From Bacteroidales bacterium UBA3724 (GTDB taxonomy: Bacteria > Bacteroidota > Bacteroidia > Bacteroidales > P3): 12,371 bases of DNA. This document shows, one piece after another, positions 1 to 7,214 of this stretch. Numbering within the stretch: position 1 is the first letter of the stretch; every line of letters starts with the position of its first letter. The position numbers were made by a program, and so were the translations under genes. The stretch covers positions 1-12,371 of the forward strand of contig DFHL01000024.1 in assembly GCA_002371315.1 (NCBI GenBank), in the 5' to 3' direction. The notes below the pieces were generated by a model. That model saw only the letters and a list, made by a program, of their open reading frames with translations, was not told where the DNA came from and made no database searches.

Positions 1-81
1 TGTGCCACACTGTGCCACACGGCGCGGCCGGTAGGGGCGAAATATTAAATGGTTGTCCGCAATTGGCACATAGGCAAGGTC

Positions 82-98
82 GCGTCTCTCCGAGACGC
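82..98. repeat. Perfect 7-bp stem hairpin, first of a small hairpin family
   Basis: A perfect inverted repeat, GCGTCTC-TCC-GAGACGC, with a 3-nt loop. The same core (CTC-TCC-GAG) recurs at 160-176 with a different outer stem that is still fully complementary (AAGCCTC/GAGGCTT). The two copies therefore differ by compensatory changes, which suggests the fold rather than the exact sequence is kept. It is not followed by a T-run, so it does not look like a terminator itself. It lies in the gene-free stretch before ansA. Function unknown. Confidence 0.55.
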
Positions 99-159
99 AG
101 GCGAGGTGCTGATTATCAGTCACCGCACTGCGCTTCGCTTGTACGGTGTTATTAAAATT

Positions 160-180
160 AAGCCTCTCCGAGGCTTCTTT
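160..180 (+). terminator. Possible intrinsic terminator hairpin (unit 1)
   Basis: A 7-bp perfect stem (160-166 with 170-176) and a 3-nt loop are followed directly by CTTT. The T-run is short, so termination strength is uncertain. It would act on transcripts entering from the left edge of the window, upstream of the candidate ansA promoter. Confidence 0.35.
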
Positions 181-201
181 GCACTCTCCACCGAAGTTTG
201 C

Positions 202-223
202 CCTCATCTCCGAGGCTTTTTTT
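202..223 (+). terminator. Possible intrinsic terminator hairpin (unit 2)
   Basis: A short CCTC/GAGG stem (202-205 with 212-215) and a 6-nt loop precede C216 and seven consecutive T (217-223). The stem is weak but the U-run is better than that of unit 1. Together with unit 1 it could form a tandem terminator. It may equally be a decayed copy of the repeat. Confidence 0.3.
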
Positions 224-338
224 GTGCACTCTACCGAAGTTTGCACCCGTCTCCGAGGCTTCTTTTGGGTAAATGCGGATAAACATTAAATTAAATAATA
301 TTTTGGCAAAATATGTGGCGCGGTTTGTGGATTTTTAG

Positions 339-346
339 TACTTTTG
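339..346 (+). promoter_or_regulatory. Candidate Bacteroidota -7 promoter box for ansA
   Basis: TACTTTTG matches the Bacteroidota housekeeping -7 consensus TAnnTTTG exactly and is followed by GCAAAA, a frequent context for such promoters. No perfect TTTG -33 box lies 19-21 nt upstream; the closest sequence is TGTG at 314-317. If used, it gives a 5' leader of about 100 nt before the ansA start at 454. That leader contains a 13-codon frame beginning at 359. Confidence 0.45.
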
Positions 347-453
347 CAAAACGAACAAATGTACGCACGCACGCGTATGAGGTCGTTATTGCCCTGAATG
401 ACAGGCGATATGGCCTTATGCGCTGTGTGCCTGAAAAGATATAAAATAGGATT

Positions 454-1494
454 ATGGACAACCGAAAGAACAAGGTTTTGCTGATATACACCGGCGGCAC
501 GATAGGAATGGTGCAGGACGAGAGCGGGGCGCTGCAGCCTTTTGCGATGGAGCGCATCTATGACGCGCTGCCGCTGCTGCACCGCACGGAATACCTGATC
601 GACTCGTGCCAGCTGGACAAAATCATCGACTCGTCGAATATGACGCCCGAATTCTGGGTCGACATTGCCACGATCATCGAGGAGCACTATGACGACTACG
701 ACGGCTTTGTGGTGCTGCACGGCACTGACACAATGGCCTACACGGCCTCGGCGCTGAGCTTTATGTTCAAGAACCTGTCGAAGCCCATCGTGCTGACGGG
801 CAGCCAGTTGCCGCTGGGAATGCTGCGCAGCGACGGCCGCGAAAACATCATCTGCGCCCTCGAGATAGCCTCGTGCCGCCAGGTGGTGATTCCGGAGGTG
901 ACGATATTTTTCGAGAGCCACCTGTACCGCGGCAACCGCAGCACGAAGGTGAGCGCCGAGAACTTCGACGCCTTCTCGTCGTTCAACTTTCCGTCGCTGG
1001 CCACGGCGGGCATCAAGTTCAGCTTCAAGGAGCACCTGTTTATGCCTATGCCCAGCGAGCCGCTGAAGGTGCGCAAGGAGTTCGACCGCCGCATAGCGGT
1101 GCTGAAGCTGTTTCCGGGCATCACGCCTGCGGTGGTGCAGTCGGTGGTGCGCACGCCCGACCTGCAAGGCCTTGTGATAGAGACATTTGGTTCGGGCAAT
1201 GCGCCGACCGAGAAGTGGTTTATCGATGCGCTGCAGGAGGCGCTGGACCGCGGCGTGATAATCCTGAACGTGACGCAGTGCAAGGCCGGCGCGGTGCAGA
1301 TGCGCCAGTATCAAGCCAGCTGCGATATGGACCGCATCGGCGTCATCGGCGGCCACGACATCACGATCGAGGCGGCGGTGACAAAGATGATGTACCTGCT
1401 GGGCAATTTCCCCGCCGACCACGCCAAGGTGCGCGACCGGCTGTGGCGCTGCCTGCGCGGCGAGATTTCGATGGAAATGAGCACCGAGGATTGA
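454..1494 (+). CDS. ansA: Type I L-asparaginase (cytoplasmic)
   Basis: Hydrolyses L-asparagine to aspartate and ammonia. The 346-residue product matches the usual length of the type I, E. coli AnsA-like family (about 338). The N-terminal TGGTIGM motif (residues 13-19) carries the nucleophile Thr16. The second active-site motif HGTDTM (89-94) supplies Thr91 and Asp92, with Lys165 in RSTK (162-165) as the expected third member of the triad. VTQC (273-276) aligns with the region around Cys273 linked to allosteric asparagine control in E. coli AnsA; whether this enzyme is allosteric is inference. No signal peptide is present, in keeping with a cytoplasmic enzyme. The start at 454 lies just before the conserved first beta strand and has AGGA ending 3 nt upstream. 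A candidate promoter sits at 339-346. It is separated from the next gene by a heptamer-repeat tract, so co-transcription is uncertain. Confidence 0.95.
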   Translation: MDNRKNKVLLIYTGGTIGMVQDESGALQPFAMERIYDALPLLHRTEYLIDSCQLDKIIDSSNMTPEFWVDIATIIEEHYDDYDGFVVLHGTDTMAYTASALSFMFKNLSKPIVLTGSQLPLGMLRSDGRENIICALEIASCRQVVIPEVTIFFESHLYRGNRSTKVSAENFDAFSSFNFPSLATAGIKFSFKEHLFMPMPSEPLKVRKEFDRRIAVLKLFPGITPAVVQSVVRTPDLQGLVIETFGSGNAPTEKWFIDALQEALDRGVIILNVTQCKAGAVQMRQYQASCDMDRIGVIGGHDITIEAAVTKMMYLLGNFPADHAKVRDRLWRCLRGEISMEMSTED

Positions 1495-1577
1495 GTGTGA
1501 ATAGTGAATAGTGAATTGTGAATTGTGATATAGTGAAAAGTGAATTGTGATATAGTGAATTGTGAAATGAGTAATTT
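1495..1577. repeat. Intergenic heptanucleotide repeat tract
   Basis: The ansA-rfaE1 gap is almost entirely a degenerate 7-nt repeat, TAGTGAA/TTGTGAA, with occasional 8-nt units. A 20-bp stretch occurs twice (1518-1537 and 1540-1559, period 22). It has no coding potential and leaves little room for a conventional promoter. The same 7-nt periodicity appears, GC-richer and in frame, inside uvrB (6852-6900 and 6972-7013). Such tracts may expand by slippage or recombination. Function unknown. Confidence 0.85.
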
Positions 1578-1586
1578 GTAAAGATT

Positions 1587-2585
1587 ATGAAACCAGAATG
1601 TTTTGACAAGATGGCCCGCGAGCGGGTTTTGATAGTGGGCGACGTGATGATCGACTCGTATATGTGGGGCACTGTGACGCGCATATCGCCCGAGGCGCCG
1701 GTGCCGGTGGTGTCGGTGACCAAGAGGGAGAAGCGCCTTGGCGGTGCCGCCAACGTGGCGCTGAACATCGAGGCGATGGGCGCGGTGCCGATAATCTGCT
1801 CGGTGCTGGGCAACGACGACAGCAGCAAGGACTTCCAGCAGATTATGTATCAGAACAATATGGACCGCCGCGGCATCGTGACGTCGGACAACCGAATGAC
1901 GACGATGAAGTCGCGCGTGATAGGCAACAATATGCACATTGTGCGCGTCGACGAGGAGAGCACGCACCCCCTGTCGGCGATGGAAGAGGACCTGCTGCTG
2001 GACCGTATTGTCCGCATAGTCAAGACGATGCCCATCGATGCCATCATCTTCCAGGACTATGACAAGGGCAACATCACACCGCGCATCATCGAGGAGGTCA
2101 CCGCCCTGGCACAGCGAAAAAAGATACTGACCACCGTCGACCCGAAGCACCGCAACTTCGCGTCGTTCAAGAATGTAGACCTTTTCAAGCCCAATCTGAA
2201 GGAGCTGCGCGAGGGGCTGAACATCGAAATCGACGACAGCGACGAGGCGGCCCTGATGCAGAGCCTGCAGGAGGCGTCGCGCCAGCTCAGCGAGCGGCAG
2301 CACATCGGCATAGTACTGATCACGCTTTCGAGCAAAGGTATGTATGCCTGCGACTTTCGCGGCAGCGAGCCCCGCTCGATGCTCATCCCAGCCTGCGCCC
2401 ACGCCGTGTCGGACGTGTCGGGAGCCGGCGACACGGTGATCAGCGTCATCACGCTGGCCCTGGCGGCGGGTATGGACCTTGAGGAGGCGGTGCGCTGCGC
2501 CAACGCGGCCGGCGGCATAGTGTGCGAGCAGGTGGGCGTGGTGCCCGTCGATGCCGAACGGCTCAAGAAGGACCTTGGCGTCTAA
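1587..2585 (+). CDS. rfaE1: D-glycero-beta-D-manno-heptose-7-phosphate kinase (PfkB family, kinase-only)
   Basis: A 332-residue PfkB/ribokinase-family sugar kinase. It most resembles the kinase domain of bifunctional HldE (RfaE), which phosphorylates D-beta-D-heptose 7-phosphate at C1 on the way to ADP-heptose for LPS. Diagnostic segments are GDVMID (18-23), RISPEAPVPVV (32-42) and GGAANVALN (52-60). The PfkB signature DVSGAGDT (276-283) contains the expected catalytic base Asp282. VDPKHRN (184-190) and KPN (201-203) are also typical. There is no C-terminal nucleotidyltransferase domain, so the adenylylation step needs a separate protein (HldA/HldC-type split). The start at 1587 keeps the conserved beta strand and follows the repeat tract; AAAGATT is the only weak ribosome-binding candidate. 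Substrate specificity is inferred from family motifs, and another PfkB sugar kinase is the main alternative. Confidence 0.85.
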   Translation: MKPECFDKMARERVLIVGDVMIDSYMWGTVTRISPEAPVPVVSVTKREKRLGGAANVALNIEAMGAVPIICSVLGNDDSSKDFQQIMYQNNMDRRGIVTSDNRMTTMKSRVIGNNMHIVRVDEESTHPLSAMEEDLLLDRIVRIVKTMPIDAIIFQDYDKGNITPRIIEEVTALAQRKKILTTVDPKHRNFASFKNVDLFKPNLKELREGLNIEIDDSDEAALMQSLQEASRQLSERQHIGIVLITLSSKGMYACDFRGSEPRSMLIPACAHAVSDVSGAGDTVISVITLALAAGMDLEEAVRCANAAGGIVCEQVGVVPVDAERLKKDLGV

Positions 2586-2651
2586 CGCCGGGACCAGCCA
2601 AGCGCCGCGATGCAATATTTAAGGCTCGGCACCGTTAATTAGAATCGAGTT

Positions 2652-3386
2652 ATGCAAAACAGAAGCTTCAAATATGGCCTGACGCTGCTCCTGCTGCTGG
2701 CAATGCTGGCGGCGGGCGGCACGGTGCGCGCGCAGGTCACCTATCTGGCCGGTTTCGACAAGAAGAAGATACATTTCGGCATCCAGCTGGGCTACACGCA
2801 GTCCAAGTTCGAGGACGCCTACACGCAGGACGACGAGGTGCGCGAGTCGCTGCAAGGCACAGGCTCGTACTATACGCCGGGCTTCCACCTGGCCGTCATA
2901 GCCCCCGACCTGCGGCTGGGCAACTACTTCAATTTCCGCCTGATGCCCGGTCTGACGCTCATCAACCGCACCTTCAACTACAACTGGACCGAGGACTATG
3001 TGACCCAGCACCACGGTACCGACGCCAAACGCAGCGTCGAGTCGGTCTATGGCGAGCTGGCCTTCGACTTCAAGTTCCGCGCCTTCCGCTACCGCAACTT
3101 TCGCCCCTACCTGACGGCCGGCGGCAGCTACGGTTTCGACTTTGCATCGATGCGCAACAACAAGAACAACACCGACCAGTCGATTGTGCGACTGAATACC
3201 AGCGACCTGCGCTACACCGTGGGGCTGGGGTTCGACTTCTATATGCGATATGTCAAGTTTGCCATCGAGCTGAAGATGGCCTTTGGCGTCACCGACCTCA
3301 AGGTCGACGACGACGACCTCTACACGCGCTCGGTCGACTTTATCAACACGCGCACCTTTATGCTCGGTTTCACGTTTGAAGGTTAG
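2652..3386 (+). CDS. porT: PorT-like outer-membrane protein (type IX secretion system)
   Basis: The 244-residue protein has a signal peptide: basic start, leucine-rich core at 9-20, probable cleavage after an Ala-rich stretch near residues 27-28 before Gln. The rest alternates short hydrophobic and aromatic strands typical of a small outer-membrane beta barrel, ending in MLGFTFEG. KKIHFGIQLGY (about 38-48), the LRLGNYFNFRLMPGL segment and the mid-protein FRPYLTAGGSYGFD run fit the PorT family. PorT is needed for protein export by the T9SS, which carries surface proteases and adhesins in Bacteroidota. Its gene often stands alone rather than with porKLMN, as here. The start at 2652 is set by the signal peptide. 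It sits 66 nt after rfaE1 and 17 nt before the next gene, so it is probably co-transcribed with the latter. A generic outer-membrane beta-barrel protein is the alternative. Confidence 0.8.
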   Translation: MQNRSFKYGLTLLLLLAMLAAGGTVRAQVTYLAGFDKKKIHFGIQLGYTQSKFEDAYTQDDEVRESLQGTGSYYTPGFHLAVIAPDLRLGNYFNFRLMPGLTLINRTFNYNWTEDYVTQHHGTDAKRSVESVYGELAFDFKFRAFRYRNFRPYLTAGGSYGFDFASMRNNKNNTDQSIVRLNTSDLRYTVGLGFDFYMRYVKFAIELKMAFGVTDLKVDDDDLYTRSVDFINTRTFMLGFTFEG

Positions 3387-3403
3387 AAAAGGAGCCGCGC
3401 GCT

Positions 3404-4966
3404 ATGAAACCCATCGAACTGAATCTCACACCCGAAGAGTATTGCAACGGCCACCTGCTGAAAGAGGCTGCCGCCCGCAGCCTCGGCATCGCCCCGGCCG
3501 GCATAGGCCACGTCGAGGTGGTGCGTCGCAGCCTCGACTCGCGCCGCGGCATCCGCTACCGCTGCCAGGCCGAGGTGTACCTGGCTGGCGAGACCTTTCT
3601 GCCGCCCGACTACCGCTCGCCCTACCGCGACAGCCGCAACGGGCAGCCCGTGGTCATTGTCGGCGCTGGCCCCGCAGGGCTGTTTGCCGCACTGCACGCA
3701 TTGGAGCTGGGGCTGAAGCCCGTCATCGTCGAGCGCGGCAAGGCCGTCGACGAGCGCCGCAAGGACATCACGCAGATGGTGCGCAGCGGCAGCGTCGATT
3801 GCGACAGCAACTGGTGCTTCGGCGAGGGCGGCGCAGGCACCTACAGCGACGGCAAGCTCTATACACGCTCCACCAAGCGCGGCAACGTGGCCGAAGTGAT
3901 GAAGAAGTTTGTCGAGCACGGTGCCGACCCCAAGATTACAATTGATGCCCACGCCCATATCGGCACCGACCGTCTGAGCGGCATCATTGCCCGGATGCGT
4001 GCCACCATCGAAGGCTATGGCGGCGAGATACACTTCGGGCAAAGGGTGACCGACCTTGTCGCCGACACGGCATCAGGGCGCATCAAAGGGGTGCGCTGCG
4101 CCGGCGGCGACTCGTTTGAAGGCTGTGCCGTCCTGCTGGCCACCGGCCATTCGGCACGCGACATCTACGACCTTTTCAGCCGCAAGGGCTGGATGCTCGA
4201 AGCCAAGCCCTTCGCCATCGGTGTCCGCGTGGAGCATCCGCAGCGGCTGATTGACGATATACAATACCACGGCCCTAAACATTCGCCCCTGCTGCCCCCG
4301 GCGGCCTACAGCCTGACGACGCAGGTGGACGGCCACGGTGTTTTCTCGTTCTGTATGTGTCCCGGCGGCATCATCGTGCCGGCCGCCACGGCCGACGGCG
4401 AGCAGGTGGTGAACGGTATGAGCAACGCCAGCCGCAGCTCGGCCTTTGCCAACAGCGGCATAGCCGTGACGGTTTCGCCTGCCGACGTGCCTGAATATTC
4501 ACAATATGGCGAGCTGGCCCTGCTGCGCTTCCAGCAGGACGTGGAGCGCAGGACGGCCGCCGCCGCAGGCGGCGGCCTCAAAGCCCCCTGCCAGCGCCTG
4601 ACGGACTTCTGCGAAGGCAAGGGCGCCAGCCGCCTAAACCGCACAAACTATATGGGCCAGACCGTCGGAGTCGGGCTGGACGAAGTGCTGCCCACCTTCG
4701 TTGCCCGATGCCTGAAGCAAGGCTTCCGCGACTTCGGCCGCAAGATGCGCGGATTCTACACCGACCAGGCCACCCTTCTGGCCGTCGAAAGCCGCACCTC
4801 GTCGCCCCTGCGCATCCCGCGCGGCGACGACGGCCAGCATCCGCAGCTGCGGGGCCTCTACCCCTGCGGCGAAGGTGCCGGATATGCCGGCGGCATCGTC
4901 TCGTCGGCAATGGACGGCATAAGAATGATAGACTTAATCGCAAAAAGAGAGCAACAGGGGAGTTAA
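3404..4966 (+). CDS. FAD-dependent oxidoreductase, COG2509-type
   Basis: A 520-residue flavoprotein. An N-terminal module of about 80 residues precedes a Rossmann FAD-binding motif, VVIVGAGPAGL (83-93), with the ribose-binding acid in VERG (109-112). A glycine-rich active-region motif, NWCFGEGGAGTYSDGK, follows at about 136-151. ATGHSARD marks the second conserved FAD segment. The C-terminal LYPCGEGAGYAGG (about 485-497) with a following MDGIRM completes the fold. This architecture is that of the 'NAD(FAD)-utilizing dehydrogenase' COG2509 family, whose substrate is generally unknown; no specific reaction is assigned here. The start is well supported by AAAGGAG (3389-3395) upstream of ATG 3404. 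The gene lies 17 nt after porT and very likely shares its transcript, although the functional link is unclear. No signal peptide or membrane segment is visible. Confidence 0.85.
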   Translation: MKPIELNLTPEEYCNGHLLKEAAARSLGIAPAGIGHVEVVRRSLDSRRGIRYRCQAEVYLAGETFLPPDYRSPYRDSRNGQPVVIVGAGPAGLFAALHALELGLKPVIVERGKAVDERRKDITQMVRSGSVDCDSNWCFGEGGAGTYSDGKLYTRSTKRGNVAEVMKKFVEHGADPKITIDAHAHIGTDRLSGIIARMRATIEGYGGEIHFGQRVTDLVADTASGRIKGVRCAGGDSFEGCAVLLATGHSARDIYDLFSRKGWMLEAKPFAIGVRVEHPQRLIDDIQYHGPKHSPLLPPAAYSLTTQVDGHGVFSFCMCPGGIIVPAATADGEQVVNGMSNASRSSAFANSGIAVTVSPADVPEYSQYGELALLRFQQDVERRTAAAAGGGLKAPCQRLTDFCEGKGASRLNRTNYMGQTVGVGLDEVLPTFVARCLKQGFRDFGRKMRGFYTDQATLLAVESRTSSPLRIPRGDDGQHPQLRGLYPCGEGAGYAGGIVSSAMDGIRMIDLIAKREQQGS

Positions 4967-4967
4967 G

Positions 4968-4984
4968 GGACAATACATTTGTCC
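4968..4984 (+). promoter_or_regulatory. Inverted repeat containing a TAnnTTTG box, upstream of uvrB
   Basis: GGACAA-TACAT-TTGTCC is a perfect 6-bp inverted repeat with a 5-nt centre, beginning two bases after the oxidoreductase stop codon. Its right side includes TACATTTG (4974-4981), an exact match to the Bacteroidota -7 box. A promoter overlapping an operator-like palindrome in front of a DNA-repair gene is possible. No good TTTG -33 element is seen about 20 nt upstream, so this is tentative. Confidence 0.35.
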
Positions 4985-4991
4985 AATCACT

Positions 4992-5026
4992 ACTAACAAA
5001 TTAACGAATTTACACACTAACAAATT
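4992..5026. repeat. Short direct repeat before uvrB
   Basis: ACTAACAAATT occurs at 4992-5002 and again at 5016-5026 (period 24), separated by a related AT-rich sequence. The tract fills most of the leader immediately before the uvrB start and replaces a recognisable ribosome-binding site. It may be a short, degenerate example of the AACAAATT-type repeats seen between Bacteroidota genes. Confidence 0.5.
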
Positions 5027-5033
5027 CATCAAG

Positions 5034-7214
5034 ATGAACTTCAAGCTTGAATCGGATTTTGCGCCTATGGGCGACCAGGTCGAGGCCATCAAGGAACTGG
5101 TGGACGGCATACAGCGCGGGCAGCGAGCCCAGGTGCTGCTCGGCGTGACGGGCAGCGGCAAGACCTTCACGGTGGCCAACGTCATTGCCCAGCTGAACCG
5201 TCCCACGCTGGTGATGAGCCACAACAAGACGCTGGCGGCACAGCTATATGGCGAATTCAAGCAGTTCTTTCCCAACAACGCTGTCGAATACTTCGTCAGC
5301 TACTACGACTACTACCAGCCCGAAGCCTACATTCCCTCGACCAACACCTATATCGAGAAAGACCTGGCCATCAACGACGAGCTCGACAAGCTGCGCCTGC
5401 GCGCCTCGTCGGCCCTGCTCAGCGGCCGCCGCGACGTCATCGTTGTCAGTTCGGTCAGCTGCATCTACGGCATCGGCAACCCCGCCGAGTTTGCCAAAGG
5501 CACAATCCATATCCGCAAAGGCGACCGCCTGACGCGCGACACGCTGCTGCTGCGCCTGCTCGACGCGCAATACGTGCGCAACGAGATAGAGTTCATCAAC
5601 GGCCGCTTCCGCGTCAAGGGCGACACCGTCGACGTCTACCCCTCGTTTGCCGACTTCTGCTACCGCATAGGCTTCTGGGACGACGAGATCGAGACCCTCG
5701 AAACCTTTGACCCTATCAGCGGCCAGCGGCTGGAGGTGTGCGACGAGGTGACCATCTACCCCGCCAGCAACTTCCTCACCAACAAGGAGAATATGGCCTC
5801 GGCCATACTGAACATACAGCACGATATGTACGAGCGGCGCGACTACCTGAACGAGATAGGCAAGCACCTCGAAGCCAAACGCCTCGAAGAGCGCGTCAAC
5901 TACGACATCGAGATGATTCAGGAGCTGGGCTACTGCAGCGGCATCGAGAACTACAGCCGCTACTTCGACGGCCGCGAGCCCGGCAGCCGCCCCTTCTGCC
6001 TGCTCGACTATTTCCCCGACGACTTCCTGCTCGTGATCGACGAAAGCCACGTCACCATACCGCAAATCGGAGCGATGTACGGCGGCGACCGCAGCCGCAA
6101 GACGGCGCTGGTCGAATACGGCTTCCGCCTGCCCTCGGCCCTCGACAACCGGCCCCTGCGCTACGAGGAATTCTACGCCCTCACCGGCCAGACCATCTAC
6201 ATCAGCGCCACGCCGGCCGACTACGAGCTGGCCGAAGCCGAAGGCGTCGTCGTCGAGCAGGTAATCCGCCCCACCGGCCTCCTCGACCCCGTCGTCGAGG
6301 TGCGCCCCGCCGTCAACCAGGTCGACGACCTGCTGGAACAAATCGAGGACACCATCGACAAAGGCGAGCGCGTCCTCGTCACCACCCTCACCAAGCGGAT
6401 GGCCGAGGAGCTTTCGAGCTACCTCATCAACCTCGGCATCAAGACAGCCTACATCCACAGCGACGTCGACACCCTGGAGCGCGTCGAGATAATGCGCGAC
6501 CTGCGAATGGGCGTCTACGACGTGCTGGTGGGCGTCAACCTGCTGCGCGAGGGACTGGACCTGCCCGAAGTGAGCCTCGTCGCCATCCTCGATGCCGACA
6601 AGGAGGGCTTCCTGCGCAGCGACCGCGCCCTGATCCAGACCATCGGCCGCGCCGCCCGCAACGTCCACAGCCGCGCCATACTCTATGCCGACAAGATAAC
6701 CGGCTCGATGCAGCGCGCCATCGACGAAACCAACCGCCACCGCGAGAAGCAGATACGCTACAATATGGAACACGGCATCGTGCCGCGCCAGATTGTCAAA
6801 AGCACCGAAGCCATCATCGGACAGACCTCGGTCATCGAGATGGCCGCCGAAGAAAGCGGCGAGTGGAAAGCCGAAAGCGGCAAACACAAGACGGAAAGCG
6901 ACGCAATGCTTGCCGCCAGCCCCTACGCTATGAACACACCGGCATCGCACAACGCCAAGCCCTACGCCAACGGAGAGCGCAAAGCGGGCAGCGGAGAGCG
7001 GGTGGCAGAAGACAGCGACACCGATTCAGAATACCAAACCAGCAATCCCAAACCAATCGAAACGCGCAGCAAGGCACAACTGCGCAAGGACATACGCGAG
7101 GCGCAGCGCAAAATGCAGATGGCCGCCAAGGAGATGGACTTCCTCGCCGCCGCCAAATACCGCGACGAAATCCGCGAAATGCAGGCCGCCCTCGACACGG
7201 CACGAGGCGAGTGA
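5034..7214 (+). CDS. uvrB: UvrABC system protein B, with enlarged linker
   Basis: The damage-verification helicase of nucleotide excision repair. It is loaded by UvrA, inserts a beta-hairpin between the strands, then recruits UvrC. Walker A is GVTGSGKT (37-44). The beta-hairpin region YYDYYQPEAYIP with TNTYIEKD follows at about 91-112. VIDESH is the Walker B/DEAD-type box, and helicase motifs V-VI are GVNLLREGLDLPEV and QTIGRAARN. The C-terminal UVR domain, the UvrC-binding coiled coil, lies at about 679-726. Total length is 726 against about 660-675 in most bacteria. The excess is a polar linker at about 607-678 containing two tracts of 7-nt DNA repeats that encode a 7-residue repeat beginning Glu-Ser-Gly. 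All core motifs are intact, so the protein should be functional. The start at 5034 matches the usual UvrB N-terminus (MNFKLESDF). Confidence 0.97.
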   Translation: MNFKLESDFAPMGDQVEAIKELVDGIQRGQRAQVLLGVTGSGKTFTVANVIAQLNRPTLVMSHNKTLAAQLYGEFKQFFPNNAVEYFVSYYDYYQPEAYIPSTNTYIEKDLAINDELDKLRLRASSALLSGRRDVIVVSSVSCIYGIGNPAEFAKGTIHIRKGDRLTRDTLLLRLLDAQYVRNEIEFINGRFRVKGDTVDVYPSFADFCYRIGFWDDEIETLETFDPISGQRLEVCDEVTIYPASNFLTNKENMASAILNIQHDMYERRDYLNEIGKHLEAKRLEERVNYDIEMIQELGYCSGIENYSRYFDGREPGSRPFCLLDYFPDDFLLVIDESHVTIPQIGAMYGGDRSRKTALVEYGFRLPSALDNRPLRYEEFYALTGQTIYISATPADYELAEAEGVVVEQVIRPTGLLDPVVEVRPAVNQVDDLLEQIEDTIDKGERVLVTTLTKRMAEELSSYLINLGIKTAYIHSDVDTLERVEIMRDLRMGVYDVLVGVNLLREGLDLPEVSLVAILDADKEGFLRSDRALIQTIGRAARNVHSRAILYADKITGSMQRAIDETNRHREKQIRYNMEHGIVPRQIVKSTEAIIGQTSVIEMAAEESGEWKAESGKHKTESDAMLAASPYAMNTPASHNAKPYANGERKAGSGERVAEDSDTDSEYQTSNPKPIETRSKAQLRKDIREAQRKMQMAAKEMDFLAAAKYRDEIREMQAALDTARGE
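6852..7013 (+). repeat. Two in-frame heptanucleotide repeat tracts inside uvrB
   Basis: Tract 1 (6852-6900) is seven consecutive 7-nt units of the form GAAAGCG/GCGAGTG/GAAAGCC. Tract 2 (6972-7013) is six units of the form GGAGAGC/GCAAAGC/GGGCAGC. Because 7 is not a multiple of 3, the protein repeat is 7 residues per 21 nt, visible as ESGEWKA, ESGKHKT and ESD starting at residue 607. Both tracts are in the linker between the helicase core and the UVR domain. The period equals that of the intergenic tract 1495-1577, suggesting the same repeat class has entered a coding region. Confidence 0.8.

Larger units (their letters stand above)
160..266 (+). repeat. Tandem repeat of about 42-43 bp, three decaying units, terminator-like
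   Basis: TCTCCGAGGCTT starts at 165, 207 and 250, so units are 42 and 43 bp apart. The spacers also match: GCACTCT at 181 and 227, and CCGAAGTTTG at 191 and 234. Unit 1 forms the hairpin AAGCCTC/GAGGCTT (160-176) followed by CTTT. Unit 2 keeps only a CCTC/GAGG stem (202-215) followed by seven T. Unit 3 has CTTTT but no obvious stem. They may act as tandem terminators for a gene to the left of the window, or be a dispersed intergenic repeat. The whole stretch 1-453 otherwise holds a 10-bp direct repeat at 1-20 and no convincing gene. Confidence 0.6.

Noticed and set aside
160..266. CRISPR-like array from the regular 42-43 bp spacing
   Set aside because: The spacers are also repeated, the units decay, only three copies exist and no cas gene is nearby.
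49..282. 77-codon + strand frame before ansA
   Set aside because: It is made mostly of the hairpin repeats, giving a repeated Arg-Gly-Phe-Phe pattern; no ribosome-binding site and no protein-like composition.
286..1422. Long open frame on the - strand opposite ansA
   Set aside because: It is antisense to a gene with clear active-site motifs; its His/Arg/Ala-rich translation is the usual mirror of GC-biased codons.
1311..2615. 434-codon open frame on the - strand spanning ansA, the repeat tract and rfaE1
   Set aside because: It crosses two well-supported genes and translates the heptamer repeat; no domain is seen.
5244..6950. 568-codon open frame on the - strand opposite uvrB
   Set aside because: It is Val/Ala/Asp-rich with no recognisable domain and lies wholly within uvrB, which has all its motifs; a compositional shadow.
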